Source of the DNA: Echinostoma caproni
Taxonomy: Eukaryota; Platyhelminthes; Trematoda; Plagiorchiida; Echinostomatidae
Length of the DNA: 64,000 nt
Assembly: GCA_900618425.1 (NCBI GenBank)
Contig: UZAN01039586.1
Coordinates: forward strand, 64,309-128,308
Direction: 5' to 3'
Position 1 is the first letter of the stretch. The number at the start of each line of letters is the position of its first letter. A model generated the notes under the pieces. That model made no database searches. It saw only the letters and a program-made list of their open reading frames with translations, and was not told where the DNA came from. The translations under genes and the position numbers were made by a program. This document shows positions 26,845-41,068 of this stretch, piece after piece.

Positions 26845-26861
26845 TTTCGGTGNTTTCGGTG
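26845..26861. other. Single-N assembly join with 8-bp overlap
   Basis: The eight bases TTTCGGTG occur immediately before and immediately after the single N at 26853. This is what two abutted contigs with an uncollapsed overlap look like. Confidence 0.8.
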
Positions 26862-29652
26862 TATTCCTACACACACTCAAGATCTTATATCTGAATTATA
26901 TATTACTAGGAGCACCTTACCAGATAAAGCAACGAATTTCAATCCACAGCACTCTTTCTCCAAATTTAAAACTAATATATATTTAAACCTGTGCACAACC
27001 CATATCAATTTATTTTGTTTTGACCTTATGTATTAGTAGCTTTAATGCGCAGACTACACACGTAGATCTTATCTATCAGTGACCCACGTTAAGTAATGAC
27101 CAGCCGGTCCCATAAGTAACTAGGAGATGACCTTTACATAACTAGGGTTTTATCGGTGGCTCGAGATTATGCCCAACGATATCAAATATCATTTTCAGCA
27201 TTTAGATCCTAGGTTGTAGTTATCTGCTGTTCTCAATCTGGACCGTCCACAGTGCATGATTCGTCTCTGTAATCGTACATTTATTTGTGATAGGTAAACC
27301 CCTGTCATATCATGTAACTACCTAAAAGTCCCGGTTTCGATTTTCGCGGGCAAGGTACAACGAGAAACAATCCACTTACTCCGGAGGTAATTGCCGTTCT
27401 ACCAAAAGGCTAGACAATAAATGTTGTGATTCTTTTCGATGTGTTTTGCCTACGCTGTAATATCTTAGAATTGTTGAATTCGTTATTCTACATACAACCA
27501 TAAATCATCCATAAATGTTTATCTGAGTCATCTGGTTATCCATTGAAATAACTATTCCGACTATTTTGAAAGCAGTAATACACAACATCCGCAAACAGTA
27601 ATCGTTGTCATAAGCAGTGTACTATTGCGATATCTTTGTACCGGTTTCTTTCATATTATCTTATATTTCTGTAGGTAGTTCGCGTTATTGTGAATAATCT
27701 TTCCACCAGTTATCGACTTTGTAGAAGTTCGTTCTATAATATACAAGGTTTCGCTTTATTGATAAAGTAAACTGCATTTAAAATCAATAAAAGTTTGTAT
27801 TTCGGATCACCTAATGCCTATATTTATCCCCCTTGTTTACTAAATATATCAAGGATTATCTGGTCCTGCTAAGTAGCCGTTCAATAATTCCGCTCCTAGT
27901 ATCGCCTTATACGGAAGCCATAAGATAAGGAAGATTTTGTAGTAAACGAAAGGGAACAATTTAGAGATTTAACTAAGTAAGTAAACATGCATCTTAAACA
28001 GATCGCATCTTGTTCTGCTAATGGTTACAGCGTTGTGTGCATATGCGATGGAATTTTGTTGTCATTTCTCCATCCGAACCAACTGGAGTCTATAAATAAT
28101 CCCTAAATTAAAGTTTGGAACATCCAAGGTCAGTCAAAAAGCTATTTTAAAATGAATCCTTATTTGGTATGAGATGGACGGGGTGCAACTGTGCGAGAAA
28201 TCACCCAATTATTTATTTTTACAATAATAAATAATGAATAATAATAAAACATTGTAGGCAATGATTAACAGGGTGCCTTCCTTTATCCTGTGTGTTCAGT
28301 GTTGTAGTGGATATTCTCACGCTTGTAGTGGATGCAGTCTGTATTTGAAAATGCTTTTGATATAACCATAATTTTTCAAGGAGGATGCATCAATTATTTA
28401 ATCAACCCGCGTGTTCTAATGAGATTCGCTTGAGAAGTATTGTTGCTTTGCAACTGCCCAACTGAAGGCCTAAACTCTAGGGATTTGCAAGGAAAAAAAT
28501 GTCCTAACGGATTCATCAAATACATTCACTTTTTCTCGTTAAATAGAATATGATGAAAATACACCATAAAAGACTGACATTTTCAATATTTTGTTTTATT
28601 TCCAAGTAAAATTGTATGAGATTCCATCAACCAATAATTTATTTAAGTTACCTTAGGTAACACCTGACACCCAGCCAGGAGAAAAAAATATTGCATATAC
28701 TTAGTTTAAACGAGATAATTGGCCTTATTGCTGATCAAAATATCTGTCTTACTAAGGACTGCCGAATACTGAATAATGAGACCATTTTCTGTTTGAGCTC
28801 ATTTCACTCTAGGGTCAATATGCACAAAGGCTTTGCGATAATTCTGAGCTTTGCCAAATGATGCGCGTCGACCTTGGTGCCGGAGATTTTCGTTATCATC
28901 GCCCTACAGTGACGCAAAACAATGCAAAACAATAACACCTTAGACTTTTTTCTATTAGCATCACGCATATGAAAGCGTTACGAAACCCCTTTTAAGGCCT
29001 TCCGAACAACGGAATGAGATTTACTGATTCATATCTTTCGTTATTTATTTTGCTTTGTACAATAATTACACAGTGACCTGGGGTTATCACAAACGAAGAG
29101 GATTGCGGAAAAGGAAGCACAAAACAGGGAGGTAATACATGCGTCCCTCCCGGTCATATCAATTAGTAAATGTCATTAATTATTGCTTGACTCGCTTTCC
29201 GGGAATCTTTGAGTATAATGGAGAACAAAAAGCCCTATATGAGCACATTATCTCTGAGTCAAAGAAACGGTTCCACAATCGCTCAGAGTAGGGCTAAATA
29301 TATAACCCATTAAGGTTATATACACGCACGGTTAACGTAAATGAAATACGCGTCCATCGGAGATTGAATTGGTTATTTGTGGATTGAATTCAGCAAACTT
29401 ATGTTGCCTAACCGCACTATCTATTTGACCACTCCATAACTCTCAAGTTAACTCCAGTCAACCAGCTCAGGCAATCATTTTGAACATCTTTATCACCGAA
29501 GGCTTTAGATAGGGATGGATGATAAAAGCTGTTTTAGGTGATACAACAGCATGAACCAAAATAAAATTGATTGAAAACAAAACCAATTAATACACAGAAA
29601 CGACGTCAGTTGATACACTTTCAGCTAAACCTCATAGTCTGATTTAAACAAA

Positions 29653-29689
29653 TAAGTCAATAAAAATCATNTAAGTCAATAAAAATCAT
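29653..29689. other. Single-N assembly join with 18-bp overlap
   Basis: Eighteen bases (29653-29670) are repeated exactly at 29672-29689 around one N. This is almost certainly an unmerged contig overlap and not a biological repeat. Confidence 0.9.
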
Positions 29690-30120
29690 TCGTTTACGGT
29701 TACCTAGATCGTAGCACTTCGATGCCTATCATAAATAGACTGAAGCTTCTCGTTCCATCTCGTTTAATATAGCAGCAATCAAGTAAAGTTGAACTAACAA
29801 ACTCTTAGACAAATTTATCCTTTTTATAGTTTGCCTGATTTGCCCCGCAAATGCTCTGTAGAATTATTTTCCTCAAGTTTGGGTCTTAATGTTGAAAGAT
29901 CCACAGGTTTTGCATGTCAAATTTACCTTCAGCTAGTAGTAAGCTTCATGTCTTTTGTACGCATTTTCCAGAAAAATCAGAACAAGTGACACAAGTCAGC
30001 TACCACACCACTAGAAAGAGGTTCAACCGTCGAATGATCCAAACATTGAATATGCTGATAGATTTGTGTATTCACCATTCTAGTTTGAATTAAGACACGT
30101 GTGAAAATAACAGTTTTAGT

Positions 30121-30305
30121 TTGCGCCTAATTGCAGGTTCATGACCATTTATCCCCACTCGACACACCGGTTTCTTATGTGGTTAGCTATCATACGTCCC
30201 GGGGAATAGGTTACCGGTTTCCATCACTGAACAATAGGTGTTCACGACTGTGGGTTCCAACCTATCTGCTATTTACCAAACAAAGGTGTGAAAAAAATTA
30301 AAACA
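30121..30305 (+). repeat. tRNA-derived SINE (family B), degraded copy
   Basis: It shares the body and 3' end of the copy at 3655-3935: a TCCCGGGG/TTCCGGGG-GGTTGCC-like block, ACTGAACA, the GTGACTATGGGGTT-like GACTGTGGGTT, and a closing CTGCT segment, then an A-rich tail. The tRNA-like head is decayed and part of the body is missing. Confidence 0.65.
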
Positions 30306-32990
30306 GTTGCACAGTTGCTTGAAACGAACACTTGATTGGGCGGATTTCAGTTGAAAGATACAAACAAACTAAGTGGATTCACGTACGATTTACCAACTCC
30401 ACTAAGCCCACAAAATTCAGCGGTTTTACATCCATGAGCAAAAGCAATCAAGTATGACAATGAATACAACACAGCGGATGAACTAAAACTTTGCGCCTTT
30501 CAAAAAAGGTAATGAAGTCTTCATGGCACACAGCAAACAAAATTAACATTACATTACATTCTGGACAAAAATAACCGTGGAGGGCGATATTTTACTCTAG
30601 AGAAAAGCTTTTGAATCTTCGTTTCTTTGAAAGAAGCACTGCAAGTAAACCTTTCAATGAAAGGAAATGCAGGCCGGTTAAACTTTATTAGGTTTTTAGC
30701 AAGAATGACTAAAAAGATATTATCTGTTTGGGTTGATTTGCATGAACCATTGTCGCATGTGTAACATAAAAGTATTTAAGGTGTAAAATTGAACTACCTT
30801 TTGGACAAAACAAGACCATAAAGGCACCGGTATTGATATTTTAGACATTTCCAAACGCTTCTCGCATAATGCTCTTCCATCAATCAAGGTTTTGAATGTT
30901 ATCATCTGGAATTTCAGAATCAAGCATGAGTCTGTTTGTTTTGAAGACAGAGGAAGCCATCCAAAGATTCCTACCTCCCAATTCACACCAATTGAAGGTA
31001 GATTCATAATTACGAGTACGGGGGCTTTCGAATTCAAAAACGTCATCAATCACAAATAAAGGAAATAAGTTGCACGAGGCGATTATAAAGCAGCTTTGTT
31101 TCGCCAGACTTCGGGAAAAATGGAAACATTGCAGTCCTTTTCATTTGAAACGATTGTTATGAGTGATGGTTCGATTATATTTCTACTGTTGAACGAATAA
31201 GAAAATGATATCTTGAGGTCACGTTTTGAAGATAATTTCAAATATTAGGTCTCATGTATTCACATAAATGCGGTGAAATATTACTTAATAATTTACGTGC
31301 CTCATTTTCTGATGTACAACAAGTTGATACACATGTGGAATTGAATCAATTTAGTAGTTTACAGTCTTAGCTTACAATTGAAGTTGGTTCACATCAAGTT
31401 GAAAGATATATCAGTGTATACAAATGTTGCAAGTTGTCGAAATTTTATTGTGTCTTATACAACCGTCTCAATTATCAGAGTACTCATTTAGTACAGCACT
31501 TAACACGGTTACAGTAGAAGAGCACTCATTTCCTCCAAAATTCTATTCAGGAAGACTTTTTTCTAATCAGATTGCCTTAAATGTTAGAAAATCTGACAAC
31601 TCCAAAACAAGCATTTGCTATAATATCACAAACAAACACTCGCAAACACCGGTAAACACACGCCGAATAACTAACCGTTCCCCTAATTTCTCAACAAGAT
31701 ATTAAGCAAATCGTTGCGGCATTTTGATTATGTATGCCAAAATGCTTCATTTAAATATACGTCTTAACTCCTTCCTTTTTTATTTAATCAAGAATAGTAA
31801 ATAGTACCTTTATGGTTGCTTTCTGGAACCATGCGCAAGTGTTTTGGATAATACCAGGATCACTTAATCGCAATTTCAAGCACTTAAGAAACTAACGAAT
31901 TGCGGAGAGTAAACGGTTTGCATCAGATTGCATCGATATTCAAAGCCTCCAACAATCGAGGCATAAAGCAGTCTCATGTGTGCATTTTACTTTCTTTACC
32001 GTTGTAATGACATTCTAGCCAGGTAGGTAGTTCAAAAGGAGTTATGATACGTTTAGCAAGAACAACCTCAGTGTTTCACCAATGACGGTTCTGTTATACT
32101 TCAGTGCTCAATGGCGTGTTGCACTGAGAAACGAATATAAAAACCAATCATTCATCAGTATACACTTTCTATTATCCTTGGATCGAACACACTCAACTAT
32201 GCGGGGACAATAGCTACTATTTAGTGTATTTAGCTACGCTCCATACTGTTAAAAAAATGAAATTGGGATTATTTTTGAAACCGCAACGGAACTCGAAGAT
32301 AACAGTTACCTGATGCGGACCTTCAAGTTGTAATGCATGCTTATTTAGACGAAAGCGATGGAGAAATCACTGGATGTAAGTGACAGTCATTGAGTTATTT
32401 TCTCTTTTTAAATAGGTTGTCCAAATTTCAATTGTTTACCAAGCTAGAACCCAAAATTTCCGTTCGTGATACCATTGAGCCAGCTTATGTCAGTATTTTT
32501 AGGCCAGAATATGGCTAGCTTTTCTGTGTGCATCATGTGCTCGCGCGTGCACACAAAGTCATGCAGTTACCAAACACTTTATGAGAATAAACCTTAAGTG
32601 TGGGCCAATTTCCTTTTACTCGTTTAGGAAATGTTGATATGGCAAACATATTCTTTTTCCGTACATATCATTGCACTTGATATTATTCAAGTCTAAACAC
32701 AGGTTGCAAACTGGTGCAAAGAATGATTGATTGGAATCAATGACATAATGTCCATGTATTAGTTCTTGTTACTTCAATTGAACCCCCTCGGTTTTGATCC
32801 GTCAATTCAGCTTTGTTGTAAACCATGGGGTTCACGACCTAGTTCAGTTATTGATGCATAATCTGATGGTGTTTTCTAAACGAAATCTAAAAACGAATAT
32901 GACCGTGTCTAATTAGGAGCCTGCTGTTCAATAGTTAACTCGACTGAAGAAAATTGCTGCAAGATAAACAACAATAGGCAACAAAAAACT
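30306..32990. other. Stretch beyond the last SK exon found
   Basis: The SK reading frame leaves exon 32994-33063 at a clean donor, so at least one more coding exon must lie at lower coordinates on the minus strand. I looked here for the expected TQN-type start and a coiled-coil tail and did not find a convincing match. The minus-strand open frame at 30720-31049 does not resemble it. Confidence 0.4.
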
Positions 32991-32993
32991 TAC

Positions 32994-33063
32994 CTTCGCT
33001 AAATCTACCAACGTGTTAGCGGAATCTTGTACCTTTCTTTGATCCAATTTCATTCGTCGTAAT
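32994..33063 (-). CDS. SK: SK channel, C-terminal helix exon
   Basis: This 70-nt exon continues the calmodulin-binding domain. Its first base completes the glycine codon begun as GG at the end of exon 36531-36658, and the next 23 codons read LRRMKLDQRKVQDSANTLVD followed by LAK. This matches the conserved LRxVKxxQRKL...ANTLxDLAK segment of animal SK channels. The 3' splice site is CACAG and the donor is GTAAGT directly after AAG (phase 0). In the family this helix packs on calmodulin and leads to the coiled coil used in tetramer assembly. The remaining C-terminus must lie in one or more further exons that were not found. Confidence 0.93.
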
Positions 33064-36000
33064 CTGTGAGGCAAGACCAATTGGGGATGTGAAACAATTT
33101 ACGAAGTTGCACTCTGGAAAGTTCGCAAAAGAGACTAGTGAGGTAACAGTAACTTCAGACTTACTCTTGGATCAATGATTTAAAAGTCACAGGAAAAGGC
33201 GGACAGGAAATAACGCGTCTGTCAACACTTTAGTTGCAGACAACTGGAATTGCAATTGACCACTGATATCCGGTGTGGATGTTTGCTTTTCCTATTTCCG
33301 AAATCACCTTGATGTTGGCCTTCATTTTGTTTATGTTAGACATAACAGAACAGTTACCGAGGACTGATAACTGTTTGCTGAGATTTTTATACAATTGTCA
33401 AATGAGGTGCTGTCAACCAAGACCATCACCCAAAAGCCATGCATTTAATCGTAATCGGAAAACTTATTAAAAATGGTAGAATCAACTCAAAAGAGTGGAA
33501 TACATTTGGAAAAGGAACCGCTTTCTTCATTAATACAATAGCAGATTTACACTCCGATCCTGATCCATTTATTTATCAGTGCCCTTTGCACACAGTGAAC
33601 TTGACAAATACCATTTCATCAGATATTCCGTTCAGCTGATCATGGGATACAAATCAAGAAATAATTTTACAAGTACAAAGATCCAAACGATACCTAGATT
33701 GGGAATATACCTGTGACATGGCAGGTAGCAGATGTGAGTTGTTTAACATGTAATGTGTGAACACGATTTATAATTAACCCTAATGGGCTTCATTTGAGCT
33801 AAAATTTCAATCCGTATATTGCTAAAAGATTGAATCATCATTACCGCATTACAACCATACTAGTGCCAAAGATACTTTTCCGGTAACTTCAGTGATTCCA
33901 GTTGCGTTTTATGTTCTCAACCCAAGTTAAATAGAGCGAAGTGAAAAATGCATGGACACATTAGGGGTCCTTACCTTTTCCTTCGAGTGGATTCCGCCGA
34001 TGAGAAAGTATTGCCAAACCAGAAGGACATATCCGGATGAAATTTATTATCAAAAGTGTATGGACGAAGTGCTGATTTATTATTTGCATATTTCTGTTAC
34101 TCAGAGTTTTTTATATATTTCTCGTAAGTCTTACTATACCGAATTCAGATTCACATTTACTTTCCACTGACCTTAGAGACAACCAGTGTCTACGGTTGAC
34201 AATATTGCGCATATTGCGCAGTGTACAGCATTTGCACTAAACAAGGACCGTTTAGGTGACAATCCTGGATTACGCTCACTCATTAGACTTACTTGATCTC
34301 GGACTAATCATTCAGTTTCACTCAGACTGCAGTCTAATAATTGCTTCATTGAGGACTTCAGTATACAACGTTTCCTATGAAATTTAATTTACATTTTATA
34401 ACGGCAAAAATTCTCTTCTGCAAATGAGGTCTTTGTTTTTTTCAAATTTCCATTCTGTTTACTCAGTATATATCCATTTCGCGTTGTTACTCTTACTGTT
34501 CCTTAGGCGTTAATCGCTTGAATGTTCCTATGCAAATTATGGTTGATTCTTGTTTCTTCAATTTATTTTATTCCGCATTTTGTTCATAAACACTGTCCTC
34601 CAGGTGTGGGTTTTTCTACCACCCTCAAGTTTTGTTTGGTATTCACACTCATCTTGTGAACAGTAGACGCATATCTGAACGCTTCTGCCTCAGAGGCTTT
34701 CATTGGCTTCTGAAGTTGGGAAAAATGTTTTCCGTGATAAACCTTTTTAATTGAGACCCGGAAAATCTGTGGTTATCTGAATCGCCATCTTTTGAATATA
34801 GATTTGGAGTCGAAAATGCTAGAAACGAAAAACGTCTTTCCATGATGGAACTTGCGCCTTTTTCCAAATGAAGAGTTTTCTACGTTAGAATCGGAAACGG
34901 AAACATGTGTGTCTGGACGGATGAAAATAATCTTGTCACTTTTGCACACACAAATCTATATATTTGCACATCATTACTGAAGTAATCTTGGTTACAATCC
35001 TGTTCTATCGGAAACAGAGCCGGATTTCACTAAACTGCGGTAATTGGGCAGGATATTTTAAGAACACAATATGAAAACAGCCTCGGTTTATGGTTTAGTG
35101 AATGAAACTGACATTTTGCATTCGCATCATGCTTCAATTTACTTGTGTGAATACTCCCTCCCACCCCGACGTTTCGATTTGGGTGTTTTACACAAAAGCC
35201 ATAAATTTAAACTACAGCACCTTCCATTTTCGTTTCTATACTCCGTTGATACGTGTTTCTCACCAAGAGAAGCGTTGCCGAAAATTTTCGTTGTGATGGA
35301 CAGCACAACTTTGATGAGCAATTTGCCTGCCATCCTTTTTGTCAGTTGTTTGATTCTTTGAACCCAATGCATACCTATACAAATGCGAATTTCGTCTCCA
35401 ACGTACACTTGTCATGTGGATCTTTTATCGAGGGTTTGAAAAGGATTCATTTCACTTACAGGGACGTTGTTTCTGTTCTTATTTAATAATCTCTGGGCTA
35501 TAAACCTAACGAAGTAAGGTCACCTTTGGTTGAACTAATCTAAGATCTGGCATAACGACAATTTTCGGGCTAAAAGCAGACGTTATTCGATTTGTGGATC
35601 ACTTTCTAGGGATTTGAAATTTGACGCCCAGGGTTGATGAATGAATTCCAGTAAAGAAAGAAAATGATGTGTACAAGTTATAGGGGAAATCAGACGTAGG
35701 AAATTCATTCCCGCTAATTTTCTCCTTGGCACATTACGGCGTTATACGAACTTGAAGGAGGTTTTATTTAAACATTTATTGTTATTAATCTTTAAAGTCT
35801 CCGAAAGTCCACTGAAATCAGCCATCTGTTAAAGGAGGGCTTATGTTCTGATTATTTTCACCTTCACTTGAGCCATATCGCCAAACAATCCTGAACAGAC
35901 ATTTAGGGTTTACTTTTCCCTCAACGCCTTGGTAACTTGGACAGGTGGCCTACCACAATAAACAATCAGTTTCGACGCTGTTACTTTACGGAAGATACTT

Positions 36001-36530
36001 CTTTTGGAAAACAATTTTTGGTACATCCTTACAGTAGTTGTACAACTCCGGGTGCGTTCTGCATATTTCTATTTTGACGAGTTTACCCGTGAGCGGAGTT
36101 TCTGCATACATTTCACTATTGTGGATCAGCCACCACTGAAATTGAAAAATTGAACCTCAGGTTACACATCACAAGTATGTGAGAACGGTTATTATATGCA
36201 TGTAACAAATTCTAGTTAGGATTTCCTTTACAAGACGCTACTCATAAAAGCATAAAATGGCAAGCAAAACCAGCTATTGTTTCCCTAGTGAGAACGTGTC
36301 ATGACGTGGAACTATAGCACATTCCGTACGTGAATAACGTTTCTTCTGAAGTAAAATTAATTTCATTGTCATTTGGACCCAGGCTATTGAATCACATATA
36401 CATGATAAACAGTAGGCAAGTCGTTTCGACTTCTGTAAACAGAATAAAAGGGAAAAAGCTGTTTACAAGTTTGGTATAGCACATGGACATCAGTTTGTTC
36501 GCCTTAGATCTGGAAATACTATAAACGTAC
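33064..36530 (-). other. SK intron, about 3.5 kb
   Basis: It is bounded by GTACGT at 36525-36530 and CACAG next to 33063. Within it no element of known family was recognised. The open frames at 33439-33639, 35071-35361 and 35139-35408 look like chance frames. Confidence 0.75.
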
Positions 36531-36658
36531 CCATGAATTGCTCGCAGAAATTTCCGCTGATGAGTTCGCACTTTGCTAGCATCCACACGTTTGGCCAATT
36601 TGGTATACTTGTATATAAGCCACGTCTCACGTAACACATTGGCTGCATAATTCTTGAC
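36531..36658 (-). CDS. SK: SK channel, calmodulin-binding domain exon
   Basis: It encodes 42 codons plus two bases. The read-out starts [20 protein letters not shown] and continues with [22 protein letters not shown], then GG. This is the core of the SK calmodulin-binding domain, where calmodulin is held constitutively and calcium opens the gate. The family consensus [17 protein letters not shown] and the basic RxHQRKFLxAI are kept almost unchanged, with Y for A in KNYAAN. The 3' splice site is ATTTCAG and the donor is GTACGT. Phase joins both neighbours exactly. Confidence 0.96.
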
Positions 36659-39600
36659 CTGAAATAGCAGATGCAGATGCAAGTATTCCAAGTCAAATCT
36701 AGTTGACAGAAATGTGCATCACAGCCGTGTTTCAGTGGAATATTCCCACAGCATTTACATCAGGCATGATAGTCACAAGTTAAATATTTTAGTTCAATAC
36801 CAGTCAAACCCTTGCCGTTCTTCGGACCAGATTGACTCCAAGACTCTGAATGCAATTAAAATCGATTTGCAATACTGTGCGCAAAATTTATTTTTTGATC
36901 GTTTTGGTCGCTGGCTAAAGGGTAGATACTATTATAATCAACACTACAGTATTTCAATGTTCATGTTTGAAGGAGGCCAATATAACTAACATCTTCATTA
37001 AGCTAGAAGATACGAGTTTCTTCCAAAAATTCACAAAAACAAGGAGACATTGGAATCATCAGCCTGCTAAGTTGTTCGGAGTTTCCAGAAGTACAGATAG
37101 CTTTTACTTATCCGGTAATATCTTCACATGTTACCCTAATAATCGCAATCATGTTCATGTTTTATTTTGCCTCCAGTGTTCTCTGTTCAAAGTTATTTTC
37201 GCTATCTCTCCGAGAAAACGATACTTCACTCATTTCTTCTTTAGTCCCAGTTTTGTGATTTTATTGGAGCCTTATACCCGTATATACGATAAACATCATT
37301 ATCATTCACATTTGGCATTATATTCATGAATTATGGAGTAAGAGTAAAGTACAACACTCATGTCTCACTATCTGATTTCCTAATGACCAAACTCAGTATT
37401 GGGCTCTTCCACAGTTGTCAATAATGATCCGCCTTCACAATCGCGTCAGTAATGAGTTTCCGTTTTCTGATTTAATGCGAGTTCTGCCAGCTTCAGATCT
37501 AATTTGGCTTCCCTAGGGCTTGATTTATGAAAGCATCAGCTTCCTTGCAAGTGATTCGAATGATACAACGTTTTGTTTTTATTTCATATATTAGGAATCT
37601 TATCGTATTGGATTTGAGTGTTTTTCCTGAAATTATGTGACAACGATTTGGTGAACGATGGTGCTGCCCCACTCATGTAGGNNNNNNNNNNNNNNNNNNN
37701 NNNNNNNNNNNNNNNNNNNNNNNNNNNNNNNNNNNNNNNNNNNNNNNNNNNNNNNNNNNNNNNNNNNNNNNNNNNNNNNNNNNNNNNNNNNNNNNNNNNN
37801 NNNNNNNNNNNNNNNNNNNNNNNNNNNNNNNNNNNNNNNNNNNNNNNNNNNNNNNNNNNNNNNNNNNNNNNNNNNNNNNNNNNNNNNNNNNNNNNNNNNN
37901 NNNNNNNNNNNNNNNNNNNNNNNNNNNNNNNNNNNNNNNNNNNNNNNNNNNNNNNNNNNNNNNNNNNNNNNNNNNNNNNNNNNNNNNNNNNNNNNNNNNN
38001 NNNNNNNNNNNNNNNNNNNNNNNNNNNNNNNNNNNNNNNNNNNNNNNNNNNNNNNNNNNNNNNNNNNNNNNNNNNNNNNNNNNNNNNNNNNNNNNNNNNN
38101 NNNNNNNNNNNNNNNNNNNNNNNNNNNNNNNNNNNNNNNNNNNNNNNNNNNNNNNNNNNNNNNNNNNNNNNNNNNNNNNNNNNNNNNNNNNNNNNNNNNN
38201 NNNNNNNNNNNNNNNNNNNNNNNNNNNNNNNNNNNNNNNNNNNNNNNNNNNNNNNNNNNNNNNNNNNNNNNNNNNNNNNNNNNNNNNNNNNNNNNNNNNN
38301 NNNNNNNNNNNNNNNNNNNNNNNNNNNNNNNNNNNNNNNNNNNNNNNNNNNNNNNNNNNNNNNNNNNNNNNNNNNNNNNNNNNNNNNNNNNNNNNNNNNN
38401 NNNNNNNNNNNNNNNNNNNNNNNNNNNNNNNNNNNNNNNNNNNNNNNNNNNNNNNNATATCTAATTGGAGAGCCGAACGATAATATAGTAGAGTAATCCG
38501 CAGGGCGTGAATACTTGTGTCAGTGTGTGCTACAATGCACAACAGTTGCCATTTTGAAACCCTTCTATGAACCATTTATACAGAACGTTTTCATGCAGTT
38601 CCATCGCAAACTGGCTAATGTGAAATTCCTCGATTCAATAAAATGAAACAGGTGAAATCATCTGGGGTAACTTCCCACCCCTTAAGAGATCTGTGAAGAA
38701 AATTCCGGTATAATCGAAATACTAGCGTATGGCTTCGATAACTTGTTGTCGTTCAGCCATATCCTGTCGATTAAATCGGGTAAAATTATCTCATCTGATG
38801 CCAGTACTTATTCCATTAACTGATAGGTGGCTCGTCTTTTTCGTCATGGAATTGCACGCATTAATTTCTTAGAGTGATTTTACAATTCGTGTGGAATCTG
38901 ATCATTTCATACTGGCGGGCTTTTATCAAAAATACAATCACTGTATGAAATCAACGTGTATATAGACCTAGATGAGGGTGAAAATAAAATTCCCATAATG
39001 CGTGAAGGTTTAACCACAATTGTTGACATTCGTTTTCGTTAATAGAGCATAAACGAAAATTTGCGCAGATCAAATGTGTTACTTTGTCCAATATCTGATT
39101 TACGGAGCCTGGTAAAATGTAATCAGCAGAAACGCTACACAATTTTTCAGTTGCGGACATTTATTCCTTGAAACAGTTCGATGATGGAAATGGAGGCGGA
39201 ATCATGCTTGGGTGTTCTACGTGTTTCAAAATCGTACTGCTCTTTTAAATTCTTAACAGTGCTTACTGTTAAAGCAAATCGATTTGATTTACTGTAAAAT
39301 GTTCATGTTGAGTGTTAGTACAGATGCAACCGGTTACAACTAAGCACCTACAAGACACGGATAGGAAAATTAGAAATCATTTCGTTTTTATTAATGTTGC
39401 TCGACTTTGTCTGCAAACCATTAGCGATCATATTCATTTTTCCTCCAAAAACAAACCTCACTTATGTTCCCGGTGTACACTACATCTGTTTGACTTTTTC
39501 TCTGCCCTATATAAGTAGGCATCCGAGCAGGTTAGACATCCTAGACTAAAACTATTCATGCAGCAAACGGACCCCGTGAAAACCTCATATCGTCACCGTA

Positions 39601-40957
39601 CGATCTGAACCCATCCATGAATCTATCTATGATACATACCGGTCAGTTCTTTCTCAGGATTGATGCCAGATTCCTAAGATGCATCCGTTTCATTGCCCGA
39701 AAATGAAGAGACACATTTACTTTCCTATGCAACAGTGAGTTTATCTATATTAGTTGGTACTGATCAACCTGGCAAGTTCGTTTCTGGACAGAGATAAACC
39801 TGATTGCACTCTGTCTGTGGATCTATAAGGTAAGGTTGCTCAAGAGATACACCGCTGAGAGACCATAACTTATCAGTAAAATACTTGCATGCTTTTTCAG
39901 CTTTTCTTCATTAGTCCACCGTAAAACGTCCCTTTTGATCTCTTGATAATTAATTTGTTTGTGTAACTTGTTTGATAATGAAAAAAACTAGGATGAAATC
40001 GGCGAAAATTTCTTTCCACACAGTATCAATTCGACAATCCAACTAATACTGCTCAACATATTGCGTGCCTAAAATCGTGGCCTTTTTTCCCATAAAAAAG
40101 GTTTAGAATTCACCGATTGAATTGAATGTCGTATCCAATCTCATCTTTCATTTTACGCTGCCACAATTATTCTATGCATCTCACTAGATAAGAACAAAAT
40201 CATCAGCAAATTCAAATAAAAAATAGTCAATCATCAAATTGCTCCACGAAGCGTAAAATTTCAACGAATGAAAATAAACCAACTGACTGGCTTTTTTAAC
40301 AGTGAAAAAAGCTAAATCTGGTTGGAAAGCGAATCATCGAGACATTTCCCGATTGGTTTCTTCAGGATCTTTTATACGTGCTCCCTAACAAAGGCTGTGT
40401 TTGCTGTCTTAACCAAATGAAAATGCATTTTAATAATTCGAAGTTTCTTATAATATTTTATCAGTGAACAGCTCGAGTTTCTTACAGATTTAAAGAGAAA
40501 CATACAATGTGGAGATGAAAAATCTAAAATCAGACTAAACTCAATCACACGAACGTGAATCTATCAATCTTTTAATAAACTGACAAAACTGAACACATTA
40601 TAAACGATCCCAGAAAAATGATAACGGTAATTAACTAAGTGGCATAGATGGATCTAGTGTAGATGTAGTATAACGCACTAAGTTAGTTATCAAACGCGTT
40701 CAATAGGCCACCATACTGTCTGTTTTTCGATCCAACCTCGAGATACACCCATATCCACAATTATCCTCTTAAGGTGTGGTTCAGCTACAATCGCAATATG
40801 ATGAGACTGGATGATCGATGCGATCGATGCAGCCAAGCCAAACTGAGGTCAAATGGGAAATGCAAATCAAGGGAACAAAATTAATGAAAGAGTAAATGGC
40901 TGCAAACTGTTTAAATCCGATGGCTTAAGTTCACCGTCATTGTCGTCTTTCACATAC
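36659..40957 (-). other. SK intron with 775-base assembly gap
   Basis: It lies between donor GTATGTG after 40958 and acceptor ATTTCAG before 36658. The run of N at 37682-38456 is inside it. Coding continuity on both sides is complete for this family, so the gap probably hides no conserved exon, although a cassette exon cannot be excluded. Small tandem repeats are present, for example GATCGATGC twice near 40812. Confidence 0.8.
37682..38456. other. Assembly gap (775 N)
   Basis: An unbroken run of N. Any open frame crossing it is an artefact. Confidence 1.
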
Positions 40958-41068
40958 CTTTTTGTTCAACTGGTTTTCCATCATGAAATGTATAACATGT
41001 TTCTCGGCTTTCGACAGTTCCAGTTTTCTAGCAAACACGGCCACAATTAATGCTGTACAAGCAGAGCC
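40958..41068 (-). CDS. SK: SK channel, inner S6 and proximal C-terminus exon
   Basis: Exactly 37 codons in phase 0. The exon begins [20 protein letters not shown] and continues [17 protein letters not shown]. It holds the inner half of the S6 gate helix (family: [20 protein letters not shown]) and the AEKHVHNFMMDTQLTKR stretch that opens the calmodulin-binding region. It is bounded by TATCAG before GGC and AAG followed by GTATGTG. G-S-A replaces the usual G-A-G at the S6 start, and F replaces V in the AVVARK motif. Confidence 0.96.

Larger units (their letters stand above)
23600..30100. other. AT-rich stretch, no gene recognised
   Basis: No coding segment with family similarity or paired splice sites was found on either strand. 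It contains a possible SINE head remnant at about 24160-24200 (CCACCACCGCCACC-like end of a tRNA-related unit) and two single-N assembly joins at 26853 and 29671, each flanked by identical sequence. Confidence 0.45.

Noticed and set aside
30720..31049. Candidate for the missing SK C-terminal exon
   Set aside because: It lacks the expected TQN-type start and heptad pattern. At the one possible acceptor inside it (before ACTCATGC near 30930) the SK phase hits a stop after three codons.
37658..38575. Open frames of 268 and 300 codons
   Set aside because: They consist almost wholly of untranslated N from the assembly gap, so their length means nothing.
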